Source: Penium margaritaceum
Lineage: Eukaryota; Streptophyta; Zygnematophyceae; Desmidiales; Peniaceae
Direction: 5' to 3'
DNA: 34,722 nt
Assembly: GCA_023375785.1 (NCBI GenBank)
Contig: SZWC01003625.1
Span: 1 to 34,722, forward strand
In this document: positions 10,585-20,945 of the stretch, one piece after another
Layout: each line of letters starts with the position of its first letter
Position numbering within the stretch: position 1 is the stretch's first letter
Notes under the pieces: generated by a model
The model's database searches: none
Told to the model about the DNA's origin: nothing
Seen by the model: only the letters and a program-made list of their open reading frames with translations
Position numbers and translations under genes: made by a program

Positions 10585-11114
10585 TGTTGGTTTTCGTGCA
10601 TCTCTCATTGTACTCTGTTGTGTCCTCCCGGCTTGTGTACATCGGCGTGCAGATGACTGACGGCAAGACTCGATGCTACTGGAGTGTTGTCTGGTGGAGT
10701 CGACGCACGCTGAGGCCTACTCGCAGTTTGCTAGAGCCTCCTCCCTCCGACGACTTGCTTAGCTCCATCGACAGGCCTCCTTGGCTATCAAGCCCCCGGC
10801 GGTCACTGCCACCGCAGATGCTGTCTGCATGCTCCAAGCGCTGGTTCTGACTGTGCCACTGCGTCCGCAGCATCATGCTCTGCCTAGGGTCCGTGTCTCT
10901 TGCTGTGTGGCACTGTTTGGCATCATGGACCGTTGTAGGCACTGCCTGGGTTCGGGCAGCCATAACTCTTTGCTGCTATTTTTCTAGCTAATTCTGACAG
11001 CACAACTGCGTTTGCAGCGTCTGTATAATGGTATGGTCCAATTTTCAGGCAAAACGGACGACACCCGGGTTTTGGGCTGTCGGGCGTCTGGCAGGGCTCA
11101 CCGAGAAAACCCTG
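10585..11114 (+). repeat. Element A 3' LTR, truncated
   Basis: The 530 bp match 1849-2378 of the 5' LTR in length and order. Similarity stops after ACCCTG at 11114. The next 70 bp or so of the LTR are missing, and a 3' remainder reappears at 16527 after element D. Confidence 0.85.
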
Positions 11115-11209
11115 AGCCCCTAGCAGGCTTGTGTAGGGGCACCGGCAGCTAGTCGCATCGGGCCCCATCACCCTCGCTGGACCCAAACGAGGCAATGGGG
11201 AGAACACAC
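11115..11209. other. Unassigned 95-bp filler with hairpin
   Basis: This short stretch lies between the broken A LTR and the LTR of element D and matches nothing else in the window. It starts with an inverted repeat GCCCCTA / TAGGGGC (11116-11122 and 11134-11140, 11-nt loop). It may be filler from a repair event or the end of an unidentified element. Confidence 0.4.
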
Positions 11210-11648
11210 TGCCTACACCACGACAAAAATCAACGGTGGTCTCCTCAAAGCACTGGAATAGCTTTCCGAATGCTCGGGTCTCGACCACAGAGAGAATACG
11301 AGCAATGCAAGAAAATCTCGGAATTAGCGTCCAGACATCACACACGGATTTTCGAACATCGTAAGCACCACTACAGCTACCGGGTGTCCTTGACGCGCCG
11401 GTACAATCCATCGGGTGCGCGGGTCTCAACCCACTGAAAAAGCTCTCCTAGCTTTGGACAAGCCAACAGAGCTGCCGGAACGCATTGACCGAGTCTCGCC
11501 GACGCTAACGTAGGTGTTGGAAAAGTCTCGGGACACTGTGGAGGCCCGTCGTGTCATCATGCTCTGCTCTACCCTATGCCACCAACGTGGGATGTATGGG
11601 TAATCCATTCGCGTCGGTCGTGACAGGTGGAAGCCACACAAACCAACA
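11210..11648 (-). repeat. Element D LTR, left copy (3' LTR)
   Basis: It aligns over its full length with 16091-16526, including shared blocks such as GAAAATCTCGGAATTAG and GGTGCGCGGGTCTCAACCCA. The ends are TG...CA. Two internal copies of a motif GGTCTCCT...CGGGTCTCGACCAC lie 145 bp apart. The same motif forms the array at 11782-12330. Confidence 0.75.
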
Positions 11649-11658
11649 ACCCCCCTGG
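11649..11658 (-). other. Probable polypurine tract of element D
   Basis: Read on the minus strand this is CCAGGGGGGT, directly before the LTR start TGTTGG. It is the main clue to the orientation of D. No comparable purine run precedes the right LTR on the plus strand. Confidence 0.5.
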
Positions 11659-11743
11659 CTGACATGGCCGTCAATACTAGAACTCACAAACAAGCCGAGG
11701 TACTCAACAATAGCGCATGCAAAACCACGGTCTACACCAGTCA

Positions 11744-11764
11744 ACCACACACACACACACACAT
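11744..11764 (+). repeat. (CA)n microsatellite
   Basis: A short run of about ten AC/CA dinucleotides inside element D. Confidence 0.8.
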
Positions 11765-11781
11765 ATCTGCTTCCCATCTAA

Positions 11782-12330
11782 GGTGTCCTCACGACACTGG
11801 CACATCATTCCAAGTGTCCGGGTCTAGACCATGAGAAGAGTCATGCACACGCACACGAAACAGTGTAATGCACATCATACACATGTCAGACGGCAAGAGG
11901 GTCTCCTCGTGACACTGGCGGTACCAGTGCCCGGGTCTCGACCACTATGAGCAATCCAACAGGTGTTTGTATGCCGACCACAATAGCACCATCAATCAAC
12001 ACACATGATCAAAAGGAGTCTCCTTGTAATACGGGTGCAACTCACCACGTGTTCGGATCGCAACCACTATGAGCAATCCAACAGGTGTTTGTATGCCGAC
12101 CACAATAGCACCATCAATCAACACACATGATCAAAAGGAGTCTCCTTGTAATACGGGTGCAACTCACCACGTGTTTGGATCGCAACCACTATGAGCAATC
12201 CAACTCGCATGCACATGCCACACATATTATGGCCACACACCAAGACACACGAACACATGGTCTCCTTGTGACACTGGTACAACCCACTAAGTGTCCGGGT
12301 CTTGACCAACAGAGTGCTACCATACACTTG
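11782..12330. repeat. Tandem array of about five 120-bp units in element D
   Basis: The motif GGTCTCCT..GTGACACTGG..., followed by a GTGTCCGGGTCTCGACC box, recurs at about 11782, 11900, 12017, 12139 and 12259. Two neighbouring units (11941-12062 and 12063-12184) are nearly identical at exactly 122 bp and differ by about one base, so that duplication is recent or an assembly effect. The same motif occurs twice inside each D LTR, so the array seems to have grown from LTR material. Confidence 0.75.
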
Positions 12331-12737
12331 CAACTGTGTAGGCACGTAGCATGAGCCACATGCCGGTTGCTGTAGTATGCTCATAGTAGAGCATGGACCC
12401 CTCGCCATGCATCTCCTGTGACGGCGCGTTAGGTTGAGGTCCACACGACACCCCCCCTGGGCAGATGAACATGGCGTCAATGTCCTCGATGGAGATGCTC
12501 ATGCCGTAGCTGAACAGATCATGGGCGATGAATCATGTGGTCTCTCCATCATGCAAAGATAGCTCCCCCTGTCATGTACGAGTCAGCTCCCACCCTCAAA
12601 GACGAAGTGGTGTCTCTGGCTACGACTCTTCATGTCGCCCCTGCATCACCTGGAGTGTACCAGTCCTCGCGTGACTGCCAAGGGTCCCAACTCACAGTCT
12701 CTCCTCTCTCCGCTCTGACGTGATGCATCTGTGTATG
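12317..12737 (-). other. Element D, sequence of unknown nature
   Basis: Short broken minus-strand frames only. A 26-bp string at 12535-12560 recurs exactly at 15207-15232, directly after the N at 15206. Nothing else is recognised. Confidence 0.4.
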
Positions 12738-13899
12738 CTAGAGGAAAGGGAATGGGCACGGAGCACATGAGCATGGATGAAGTGGCGAAGCTGGCCTCTG
12801 AGGTGGGATAGAGTACCCTGAGGCGCAGAGATGTACCGCCAGAAGAGGAGGGCTGGAGTGACGAACGAGATCACCACTCATGGACGAAGGTGAGGATGGA
12901 GCAGATGAGTCAATTGGATGAAAGTGAGTGATGTTAGCGGCAGAAGGAGGAGCGATGACGTAGTTCGTAGGAACGATGATGGTGGAAACTGAAGGCACAC
13001 TCAGCTCTCCTGTGGTAGTCTCCATCGGACGTCATTCTCGGAGCTGGTACATTATCCTCCCTGAGGATGAGTGTGCGAGATCCGGGTAGTGGAAATCTCG
13101 TGCGGATAACAGTGGTGCTCCCCTAGTCTGACAATCGCTCACGCGCTGCCATCACCTCCCGTTGTAGCATCATTGCATGCTCCTGCAAGTCAGTGTAATC
13201 TGCCACAGACATGTGGAGGTAGCCCATGTCTGCCTCGCGTAGGATAAACTCTACCTCACTCAATGCTACACATGCTGATTGTAGAACTCGTGAGTACAAC
13301 CCCATCTGCATCTCTGCTGCTAAAAACGATGGAACCGGCGATGTTGCATCCTCCTAGGAGTCTACCAAACTCGTAATGTGCTGAGACGCTGGAATATCAG
13401 ATGCAGCTATAGGCATCACATCCACACCACAGCTTGTGTCCGTCATGCAAGGAGGAATGAGCAGTTCCATGCCGAGAGAGAAGGAGAAGGAAGAGTCGTC
13501 AGAGTCGTTGGAGCATGTGGAAATGTCATCCGTGTAGGTACTGCCACTCTCAACGTCGATGTGGTCAGTAGGGTCACCAACAGGTGGACACGAGAGGGTA
13601 GAACTTAGCTCCTGCTGAGGAGGTGACTCCATCCACATGTATGAATCTGCTCCGCTGTCCTCAACTTCTGTCGTAGTGGACACAGGTGTGCAGGACTCCG
13701 GATCAAAAAGAAGGCTGGTCGTTGCCACTTGCTTGATAATGGAGTGAGGACCACAATATGACTCCGTCATGGGTATCCCTGCTTAATCGTGTGTACGGGA
13801 ACTCGTAGACTGTGGGAACATGGACGACTCCTCACACTGAAGCTGGTCCTTAGGTAGCATAGATGACACCGTGGAGCCTGCTGTGTCTGCTGCAGCACA

Positions 13900-14460
13900 T
13901 CTCCGAGTGACATCCACATAACTGCTACTCTAAAAAATGCCTCAACCACTAAAAGACCAGTCGACCGACTCTGCTCATGCAGTGGGACCGCTGTCGTATT
14001 GGTGTGAGTCTCATCCGCCAACGCCCCTAGAAATCCGTATGGGGCATCCCGATCCGCACGATATTCCTGTGCCACCGCCACGCTGCTATAGGGTGGAGTC
14101 GCGAGTGGCACCGCCCAGGCACGCAGCATCTGTAGTCCTCCTGATGCAACTTGCTGCTAAACAATGTCTGGCTCTTGCCCCAGCGTGGATGCCGACCTCC
14201 ATGACATGCACATCTCAAGCGCTCCAACCTCCGCCGGACTTTTGTGAATCTGCTGCTCACTCTCCCCCAAAAGGCTAGTAGACGTATCCTGATCTGTACA
14301 GGACTCCTCTGCCACGGCCAGGCCGCCACCGGTTGGAGTCGTGAGTGGCACCGCCCAGGGAAGCCGTGCCTGCACTTCTCTCGATGTAACCTACTGCTGC
14401 AAAAGATCTGGATCCAGCCCGGACGTGGAAGTCGAGTTCGATGACACGCATGTCTCCACC
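13900..14460 (-). repeat. 246-bp (82-residue) tandem coding repeats
   Basis: On the minus strand two units share WAVPLTTP / WAVPLATP, AVAEESCTDQD / AVAQEYRADRD and a D-(L/I)-(L/V)-Q-Q-Q-V start, spaced 246 bp apart in one frame. A weaker third unit lies toward 13900. Plus-strand landmark GAGTGGCACCGCCCAGG recurs at 14102 and 14345. This points to selection for, or origin from, an open reading frame. Confidence 0.7.
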
Positions 14461-14864
14461 ACGAACACCATGTCGGGCTCAGACTCTACGTCATGTGCTG
14501 TCACCGTATTATCTAAATCTGCCCGAGTTGACACTCGGGCACCACGGCACGGCGCGAGTGCGGGTCTTGTCACTACGGTCACAAGAGGCAATGCACGGTG
14601 AATACACTCCCCCTCAACAAGTATAGCAATGGAACCCAAGGAGGTGGAGGATGTATCAAAACTGACACGAGCACGGCCTGCGGAGCACTCACGCCAACAC
14701 CGCATGCACACACGACTGGAAGGAATGCAAGAGGATATGCCATCTTGAGGTGGCGTCGTGGTAGTAGGAGAGTGGAGGGTCAAAATGATGGTGGCAGTCT
14801 GGGACTGGCTGGCAGGTGGAGCTAAAGGGACATCATCGGATGAGGAAGGAGGAGAGGATGAAGG

Positions 14865-15569
14865 AGATGTGATCGAAGAGGCCGTCAATGAACTAGTAGC
14901 AGAGGTACACTTGGTGACAACGACGTCACAAAGCCGATGCACCATCTGCCGAAGGCCATGGATCTCGGTGAACATGGTCGCCAGAGGTCCAGCTAGGGGA
15001 TCTACCAACGTTGGTAGATGTGTATGATGTGGAGGATGCATGCTCGGACGAGGCTTAAGCCAAGGTGGATGCCAGCCGCGAGAGTGCGTCCAGCATCGAT
15101 GCCAACCTTCACGTCCATCTTCACAATAACAGCAGGCAAACGCGTAAGGCACATGTTCAAATGTCTCCTCAAATGCCTGCGCATCTCGTGCGTTGGACAA
15201 TGGATNATGTGGTCTCTCCATCATGCAAAGATGTGATCGAAGAGGCTGTCAATGAACTAGTAGCAGAGGTACACTTGGTGACAACGACGTCACAAAGCCA
15301 ATGCACCATCTGCCGAAGGCCATGGATCTCGGTGAACATGGTCGCCAGAGGTCTAGCTAGGGGATCTACCAACGTTGGTAGATGTGTATGATGTGGAGGA
15401 TGCATGCTCGGACGAGGCTTAAGCCAAGGTGGATGCCAGCCGCGAGAGTGCGTCCAGCATCGATGCCAACCTTCACGTCCATCTTCACAATAACAGCAGG
15501 CAAACGCGTAAGGCACATGTTCAAATGTCTCCTCAAATGCCTGCGCATCTCGTGCGTTGGACAATGGAT
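14865..15569 (+). repeat. Near-identical 341-bp duplication around a single N
   Basis: Positions 14865-15205 and 15229-15569 match except for about three transitions. An N at 15206 and a 26-bp segment identical to 12535-12560 separate them. As at 3408, this looks like an unmerged overlap of contigs or haplotypes. Confidence 0.85.
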
Positions 15570-15612
15570 AGGTGCCGAGGGCACCTACTCCCAGTGATGA
15601 ACACCAAGTCAC

Positions 15613-16090
15613 GATAGAGAATGAGACTCGTAGGTACGGTCAATTCCGGAGGTCACGGTATCGGGGTCAACAAAATTGACCAGACGTGATGAGATACACC
15701 ACCACACTACACCCGGAGAATGGAGTCTGACTAGCCGCGGGTATTAATGCTACTGCCACTAATGGAGCAAAGATTGCTCCAAGAATAGAAGGGGTGGCGG
15801 CTACAGGTGTGGCTTCTGCTCCAAGCGGTAGACGGCCCAGCCCTCGAAGATGCACAGACTCGAAGCCGCCGTCGATCCTATAGAGTGAACTACGCACACC
15901 AATCCACGGGCCCCAAAGAGACGCCGGTCCACAACGCATCTCAAAACGGAGATAGCCTCAGACAACACAGTCCGTTGTCGGCTGGGAAGGCGAAACTGTA
16001 AGCACTTCTGCAAAAGCCATTGTTGCTTCTACGGAAAGTGCTCTTGCTATAGTGGTTGCTGCTACTACAGGTTTCAATGTGATTACAGTA
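15613..16090. other. Element D 5' internal region, nothing recognised
   Basis: On the minus strand this lies between the right LTR and the long ORF, where PBS and leader are expected. I see no tRNA match beside the LTR and no conserved domain. Open frames here are short and overlap on both strands. Confidence 0.45.
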
Positions 16091-16526
16091 TGTACACCAC
16101 GATAATAGTCAAAGGTGGTCTCCTCGAGGCACGGGAACAGCTCTCTGAGTGCCCGGGTCTGGACCACCGATAAAATGTGAGCAGAGATAGAAAATCTCGG
16201 AATTAGTGTCCACACATCTCGCACGACTTTCCGAACATCGGAAGCACTACTACAGCCACCAGATCTCCTTGACCACCGGTATAGTCAACTAGGTGCGCGG
16301 GTCTCAACCCACCAAGAAAACTCTCCTAGCTCTCGACAAGCAAACAGGGCTGCCGGAATGCATCGGCTGAGTCTTGTCGACGCTGTCTTAGGTGCTGGAG
16401 AAGTCTCGAGACACTCGGGAGGCCCGTCGTGTCGCCACGCTCTGCTCTATCCTCTACCACCAACGTGGGGTATATGGGTAATCCATCGGCGTCGATCGTG
16501 ACGGCTGGAAGCCACAAGAACCAACA
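16091..16526 (-). repeat. Element D LTR, right copy (5' LTR)
   Basis: 436 bp starting TGTACACCACG and ending CCAACA, matching 11210-11648. It is followed directly by a short G-run and LTR sequence of the A/C family, so D sits at the poly-G tract of that LTR. Confidence 0.75.
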
Positions 16527-16773
16527 AGGGGGAGCTAGAACTTGGAGGGGTCTCTCATTGTTGCTCATTCTTAGTTCTTAATCATTCATTTCCAGTTTTC
16601 AGCTGTTGTTTGGTGCTAACTCGCGCGCAGTTCTGAGTAACAAACAGAAAATCCCTGAGACTTAGGCTCAGGTGTAAAAAAATGAGCGGACAGCTTAAGC
16701 AATGAGCGTCGGTTTACGCACGCTGCATCAACAACGCTGCTACTCCAACCTGCTGCTATAGGAGAACTTAGCT
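16527..16773 (+). repeat. Hybrid A/C LTR remnant, end of the C 5' LTR
   Basis: This resumes the A/C-type LTR at its G-tract. The first ~45 bp resemble element A more (about 2 against 6 differences by eye). From about 16570 onward the sequence resembles the C 3' LTR more, for example TTAATCATTCATTTCC and CAGCTGTTGTTTGG. This suggests recombination between the A 3' LTR and the surrounding C LTR. It ends TAGCT, exactly as at 30697-30701. Confidence 0.75.
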
Positions 16774-16785
16774 TGATATCAGAGC
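16774..16785 (+). other. Primer-binding site of element C
   Basis: TGATATCAGAGC differs by one base from TGGTATCAGAGC, the site for the 3' end of initiator tRNA-Met. The G-to-A change fits the decay seen elsewhere. It abuts the LTR end at 16773. Confidence 0.85.
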
Positions 16786-16830
16786 GAGAGCGTAGCAGAA
16801 GCACCCGAACACCGGCAAACACATCTTGTC

Positions 16831-17555
16831 TATTGGCTCTAGTGGGTGTGGAGGCACCCTCAAGGATGCCTAGCTCTTACTGAAGCACGCTACCATTGTT
16901 TGGGCAGCCAATGGGCACCAATAATGAAGAGTGTGGAGCACAAGGATCATAGATGTGAGTACGCAAAACACGTCGCATTCAGTAGAACTAAAAAGAAACA
17001 CGTTTTTGTTTGTTAGCATAGTGAGATTATAGCAGATAATCATAGTCTATGATCTAAGCTTTCCAACGGATCCAAGCATGCCCATAACGGAGCAGTAGAG
17101 CCCTTACTACGGCCGTCGAAGTAACCCTTGGTGGAGCTGCCCACCTTGCCTTGCATGCTAGGCAACGGGAGGCGCTTCGACGATGAACCGTCGAAGCGCC
17201 TTTCCTCACCCAGAAGTCAAGGAGAAGTTCACCCTGGTCAAGGAAGTCCTTCCGGTTACCTCATTCATACCCCTGGTGCATTTGGAGCTTTTTAGGAATG
17301 AACTCGGATCACTGGCGGTGGATTATCCCGCCACCCATGGCGGGTACAAGATTCCACTCGCCCAACACCCGGTTTTCAGGCTGGGCTAGCTTTCTGAATA
17401 CTCACTCAGATCGAGCAATTCAAAGCTTGATCCTACCCTGGAAAAATCCAAGGAATCCAAATCTAAAGACAGATCAGGTGTTCAACCACTCCTCAATGGT
17501 TGAACCAGGGAGTAAAATCAACGGCACTCATGGCAAGGGACACACCTTGTCAACA
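16831..17555 (-). repeat. Element B 3' LTR (left copy)
   Basis: Full-length partner of 21803-22525. Its first bases are TATTGG where the other copy has TGTTGG. It contains a perfect hairpin at 17170-17201: arms AGGCGCTTCGACG and CGTCGAAGCGCCT with a 6-nt loop. Confidence 0.92.
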
Positions 17556-17567
17556 ATCTCCCCCTTG
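17556..17567 (-). other. Polypurine tract of element B
   Basis: On the minus strand this reads AAGGGGGAGAT directly before the 3' LTR start TGTTGACAAG. It confirms the leftward orientation. Confidence 0.85.
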
Positions 17568-17608
17568 TACCGCAGCCTTGATGCCCTGTCCTTGGAACCT
17601 ATAGCATT

Positions 17609-19735
17609 TTAATCCTCACAGCACAGACCAAGCTCCATGCAGCTTGCGTCATGCCTGTCCTTGGGCTGTGCCTTGGTCATGGCGTCGGCAAGCATGCGCT
17701 TAATGCCACAATGCACAATAGCCGCATCTCCCTTCGCCACCAAGTCGCGCGTGTAGTGATGCCGGATCTTGATGTGCTTGGTCCTCTTGTGCAGCACCAG
17801 GTTCAGTGTCAGGCTGATGGCACTCATGTTGTCAACGTTGAGTACCTTTGGCTTCCTTTGCGGCACGCCAATCTCCTTTAGCAGCCGCCGCAGCCACACC
17901 ACCTCCTTTGCGGCTTCTGTGAGTGCGATGTACTCCGCTTCGGTGCTGGACAACGCCACACAGTCCTGTTTCCTGCTTGCCCACGAAATTGCTACACAAC
18001 CAAGCACAAACACGTACCTCAACGTTGATTTTCTTTCATCCACATCACCAACCCAGTCGGCCTCCGAGTAGCCGACCAAGTCGAGGGAGGCATGACGCGC
18101 TCCCCCTCCAAACACGACTTGTACCTGTTTTCATGCCTTGATATAGTGGAGGATCCGCTTCACCGCTTGCCAATGCAGCGGCCCGGGGTTAGCAACGTAG
18201 CGGCTAACTTGACCCTCCCCAAAGGCCAGGTTGGGCCACGTTGCCACCTTGGCGTACATGATGCTCCCCACCACGGACTGGTACGGCACACCTGCCATCT
18301 CCTCCTTCTCCACTTTAGTGCTCAGCACCACGCTCGAGCTCAGCTCACATGTGGTGGTCATGGGTGTGCCGATGGGGTTGCAATCCTCCATTTTGTAGTG
18401 ACGAAGCACCTCTTGCACATGCTTTGCTTGCCCCATCTCCAGTGTGCATGCTTGCGGTCTCTCTTGATGGCGACGTCGAGGTAGTACTCGAGCTCGCACA
18501 TGTCGGTCGTTTTGAACCAACCGCCCAGCTGCTGCTTCAGTTTCACCAACTCCTCCATGTTCGATGACACAAGGATGAGATCATCCACGTAAAGGACCAC
18601 GATCTAGTGCAACACCGGCTGCTTCCGCATGTACACGCTCTGATCCACTTTGCAGCACTTGAAGCCAAGCCCAGCCATGAAGCTATCCATTTTCAGGTAC
18701 CACATGAGTGGCGCTTGCTTCAGCCCGTACAGCGCTTTGCGAAGCCGGCACATCTTCCCCAGCGGCACGTCCACCCCCTCTGGCACTTCCATGAAGACGT
18801 CCTTGTCCAGGTCGCAGTTGAGGAATGCGGTTTTCACATCCATTTGGTGGACTTCGTAATCGCGCGCCGTCGCCACCGAGAGGATGGAGAGGATGGAGGC
18901 AAACTTTGCCACTGGTTCAAAGGTTTCTTCATAGTGTTCACCCTTCTGTTGGGTGTACCCCTTCGCCACCAGCCGTGCCTTGTACCGGTCCACATTCCCC
19001 TCCTTGGTGAGCTTCTTCGTGAAAATCCACTTGGAGCCAATGACTTTTTCGCCTTCCGGCCTGTCGATCAGCTACCAAGTATCGTTCTCTTCATGAGAGG
19101 CGAGCTCAGATTTTATAGCTCCCTCCCACTCAGCCCCATCCTTCCGCTGCAACTCCTCCTTGACGGTCTCGGGCTCCTCTTGCGCTAAGAATGCTTGAGT
19201 GAACCCAGTCCAGATGCCCTTCGCGACATCGTACCGTTTTGCAGTCCTCCTTGCACGTCCGCTTCTCCGAGGCTATTGTTGTCGAGGCTGCTGCTGCTGC
19301 TGCCCTCTCGCGGCGCCACTCGCACCGCTGGCCTGCTCCCCTTCTCTTGGGGACTTTGGAGATGCGGTCTCACTCCTTGCCTCCTTGTTTAGCTCCACTG
19401 TTGCTGGCGCTTCGGACTCATTTTCTGACTCGGCTGAATTCAAATCAGCCGCTCCCCCATCCTCCAGATGGTTCCCGCCGGTTGGAGCCGCTCGGACGTC
19501 ACCCTCTTTTGCGTCCTCCGGTGTCTCCCCCTCGAGGAGTACCAGCCACACCCCACACTTGGAGAGACCCGTGTCCTCGTCTGTCTAGCGCCTGTCCTCG
19601 TCAAAAGTGACATCGTGAAATTTCACGATCTGCTGCCTTCGCGGGTCAAAGAGCCGGTACGCCTTACTCCCGCTCTCGTACCGGACGAAGATGCACCGGC
19701 GAGTCCACGGATCTAGCTTGCCCCGCCCTCCCGTG
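17609..19735 (-). pseudogene. Reverse transcriptase and RNase H of element B, broken
   Basis: After integrase comes an acidic Ser/Glu-rich linker with a short Gln run (19551-19273). RT follows with VIGSKWIFTKK, DRYKARLVAKGYTQ, HQMDVKTAFLN and ALYGLKQAP. The catalytic YVDD box is intact (plus coordinates 18580-18591). A frameshift near 18455 moves the end of RT and RNase H into another frame. RNase H shows GYSEADW, where the usual catalytic Asp is Glu (18062-18064), then [13 protein letters not shown] and KHIKIRHH. It stops at 17609-17611. Internal stops are TAG at 19585, 19273, 19072 and 18604, plus TGA at 18131. Several TAGs sit where Gln is expected. The stop codon lies about 40 bp from the PPT. 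Confidence 0.9.
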
Positions 19736-20945
19736 CTTGCACAACAGCATGTGCAACACAACCAAACGTGCGGAGGTGTGCCACAGTTGGCTTCCTCCCA
19801 CTCCAAACGTCTTGTGGTGTCTTCCACACCTTGGACTCTGCGTTTTTTAGCGGCTTCGTTGGCGTTAGGTTCATGATGTACGCCGCTGTCCGTGCCGCCT
19901 CGCCCCAGTACCGCTGTACGAGGCCAACATCGCTCAACATGGACTGGACCATGTTGAGGATGGTGTGGTTAGCCCTCTCAGCGATGCCGTTCTACTGCGG
20001 AGAGTGTGTCGTCATTTTCTGCCACGTGATCCCCTTGCTCTTCATCCATGCCAAGCAGCCCTCGTACTCGCCCCCGTTGTCGCTCCGGAATGCCTTCACC
20101 TTCAACCCTGGGTGCCGCTCCAGTGCTGCCACAAACTCTTGCATACATGTCTGGACATCACTCTTCCTCTTGATGGTGTAGGGATAGAGCTTGCGGTTGT
20201 GATCGTCGATGAAGGTCACGAAGTAGCGAGTGTCCCCAATGGAGCTCTCAAATGGTCTGCACACGTTGGTGTGGACCACCTCCAGCTTTGCCGATGCACG
20301 CATCCCTTTGCCATCGAACGGCTGCAGTGTCGCCTTGCTGACCACGCACGGCTCGTAGACGGCATTCTTGGCTGCGTCGAGACTCTTGACCTAAAGACCC
20401 AACACCACTTCCTTCTTCGCCATGTCCCTCACAGTTGAGGGAGCAATGTGACATAGGCGGCGGTGCCATAGGTCCTGGTTTCCTTCATCCTTCGTCACGA
20501 GGTTGACGGCGTCAGTCCTCGCCGCATCGGCAAGAACCCTGGTACGAAGAAGGTACATGTCCTCCTCCCTCTTGCCACGTGCAATCACCTCGCCATCCCC
20601 CTTCTTCCGGATGATGGCCTCTTTCTTATTGAAGAGTCTCTCAAGCCCCTTGTTAGTAAGGCAGCTCACTGACAGCAGGTTTTCCCCAAAGTTGGGCATG
20701 TGGAACACGTCGTAGATGGTGCACGGAATGACTTTCCCGTTCACCACCGAATCAATGCGAACATTGCCTTCGCCCGTGGCCAGCTCCGTTTTTCCGTTGG
20801 CCACTGTCATGCGCCGCTCGGTGGCGCCGTAGGTGACAAATGCCGCCCGGTTGCATTGTGTGTGGCGGTCTGATCCGGAGTCGATCACCGTGACGTTCGG
20901 ATCTGTCAAGTTGGTTAAATCCCTGGCCATCATGGCTTGGGTGTC
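19713..20945 (-). pseudogene. Protease and integrase of element B, broken
   Basis: Protease keeps its D-S-G site (plus coordinates 20874-20882), followed by the hydrophobic (F/L)GENLLSVS block. Integrase begins with LWHRRLCHI. Its His/Cys finger has lost one Cys (Tyr in VYEPC). The first catalytic Asp is Asn in HTNVC (20265-20267, a G-to-A change on the coding strand). The second Asp (RSDNGGEY) and the Glu (NGIAERAN) remain. Stops are TAG at 20391 and TAG at 19992, the latter just before NGIAER, where related copia elements carry Gln. A frameshift near 19735 separates this part from the RT frame. Because the first Asp is lost, integration by this copy's own enzyme is not expected. Confidence 0.9.

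Larger units (their letters stand above)
1849..11114 (+). mobile_element. Ty1/copia retrotransposon (element A) nested in the 5' LTR of C
   Basis: Two LTR copies, 1849-2701 and 10585-11114, resemble each other more than either resembles the LTRs of C. They flank a PBS, leader, ORF0, gag-pol and PPT in the same order as in C. The first 530 bp of each LTR align end to end with about 11 percent differences by hand count, so the insertion is old. The 3' LTR is cut after its first 530 bp. Its missing end is partly represented by 16527-16570. The element is related to C at protein level but clearly a different subfamily. It is dead, with at least four frameshifts and many stops. Confidence 0.85.
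12738..15612 (-). pseudogene. Long broken ORF of element D, unknown function
   Basis: I do not recognise this protein. On the minus strand a largely open frame runs from about 15612 to 13767, then continues after frameshifts near 13770 and 13025. The N-terminal part has a Cys/His-rich patch (CCYCEDG, then WHRC) and a hydrophobic heptad-like segment. Then come Ser/Thr/Pro-rich regions and at least two clear 82-residue tandem repeats. A Ser/Asp-rich acidic segment and a helix-rich segment (near 13300-13123) follow. The few internal stops are mostly TAG. In the two repeats, TAG falls at different members of the same Gln-Gln-Gln run, so the stops look like decay of a once-open frame. The N-terminal part is shown twice because of the duplication around the N at 15206. 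It could be a Gag-like or captured host protein. Confidence 0.5.
11210..16526 (-). mobile_element. LTR-flanked element D of unknown type
   Basis: Two direct repeats of about 437 bp (11210-11648 and 16091-16526) flank 4.4 kb. Both repeats begin TG and end CA. A G-rich tract next to the left repeat, read on the minus strand, fits a PPT, so the element points leftward. I find no reverse transcriptase, integrase or YVDD-like motif inside. It holds a tandem 120-bp array, a long broken minus-strand ORF with 82-residue repeats, and an assembly duplication. No clear PBS or matching target duplication was found (CACAC at left, AGGGG at right). It is best read as a non-autonomous LTR element, or one whose pol was lost. 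Confidence 0.6.

Noticed and set aside
11941..12184. CRISPR-like array
   Set aside because: Units are contiguous, about 120 bp, without spacer/repeat alternation, and the context is a plant-type retroelement.
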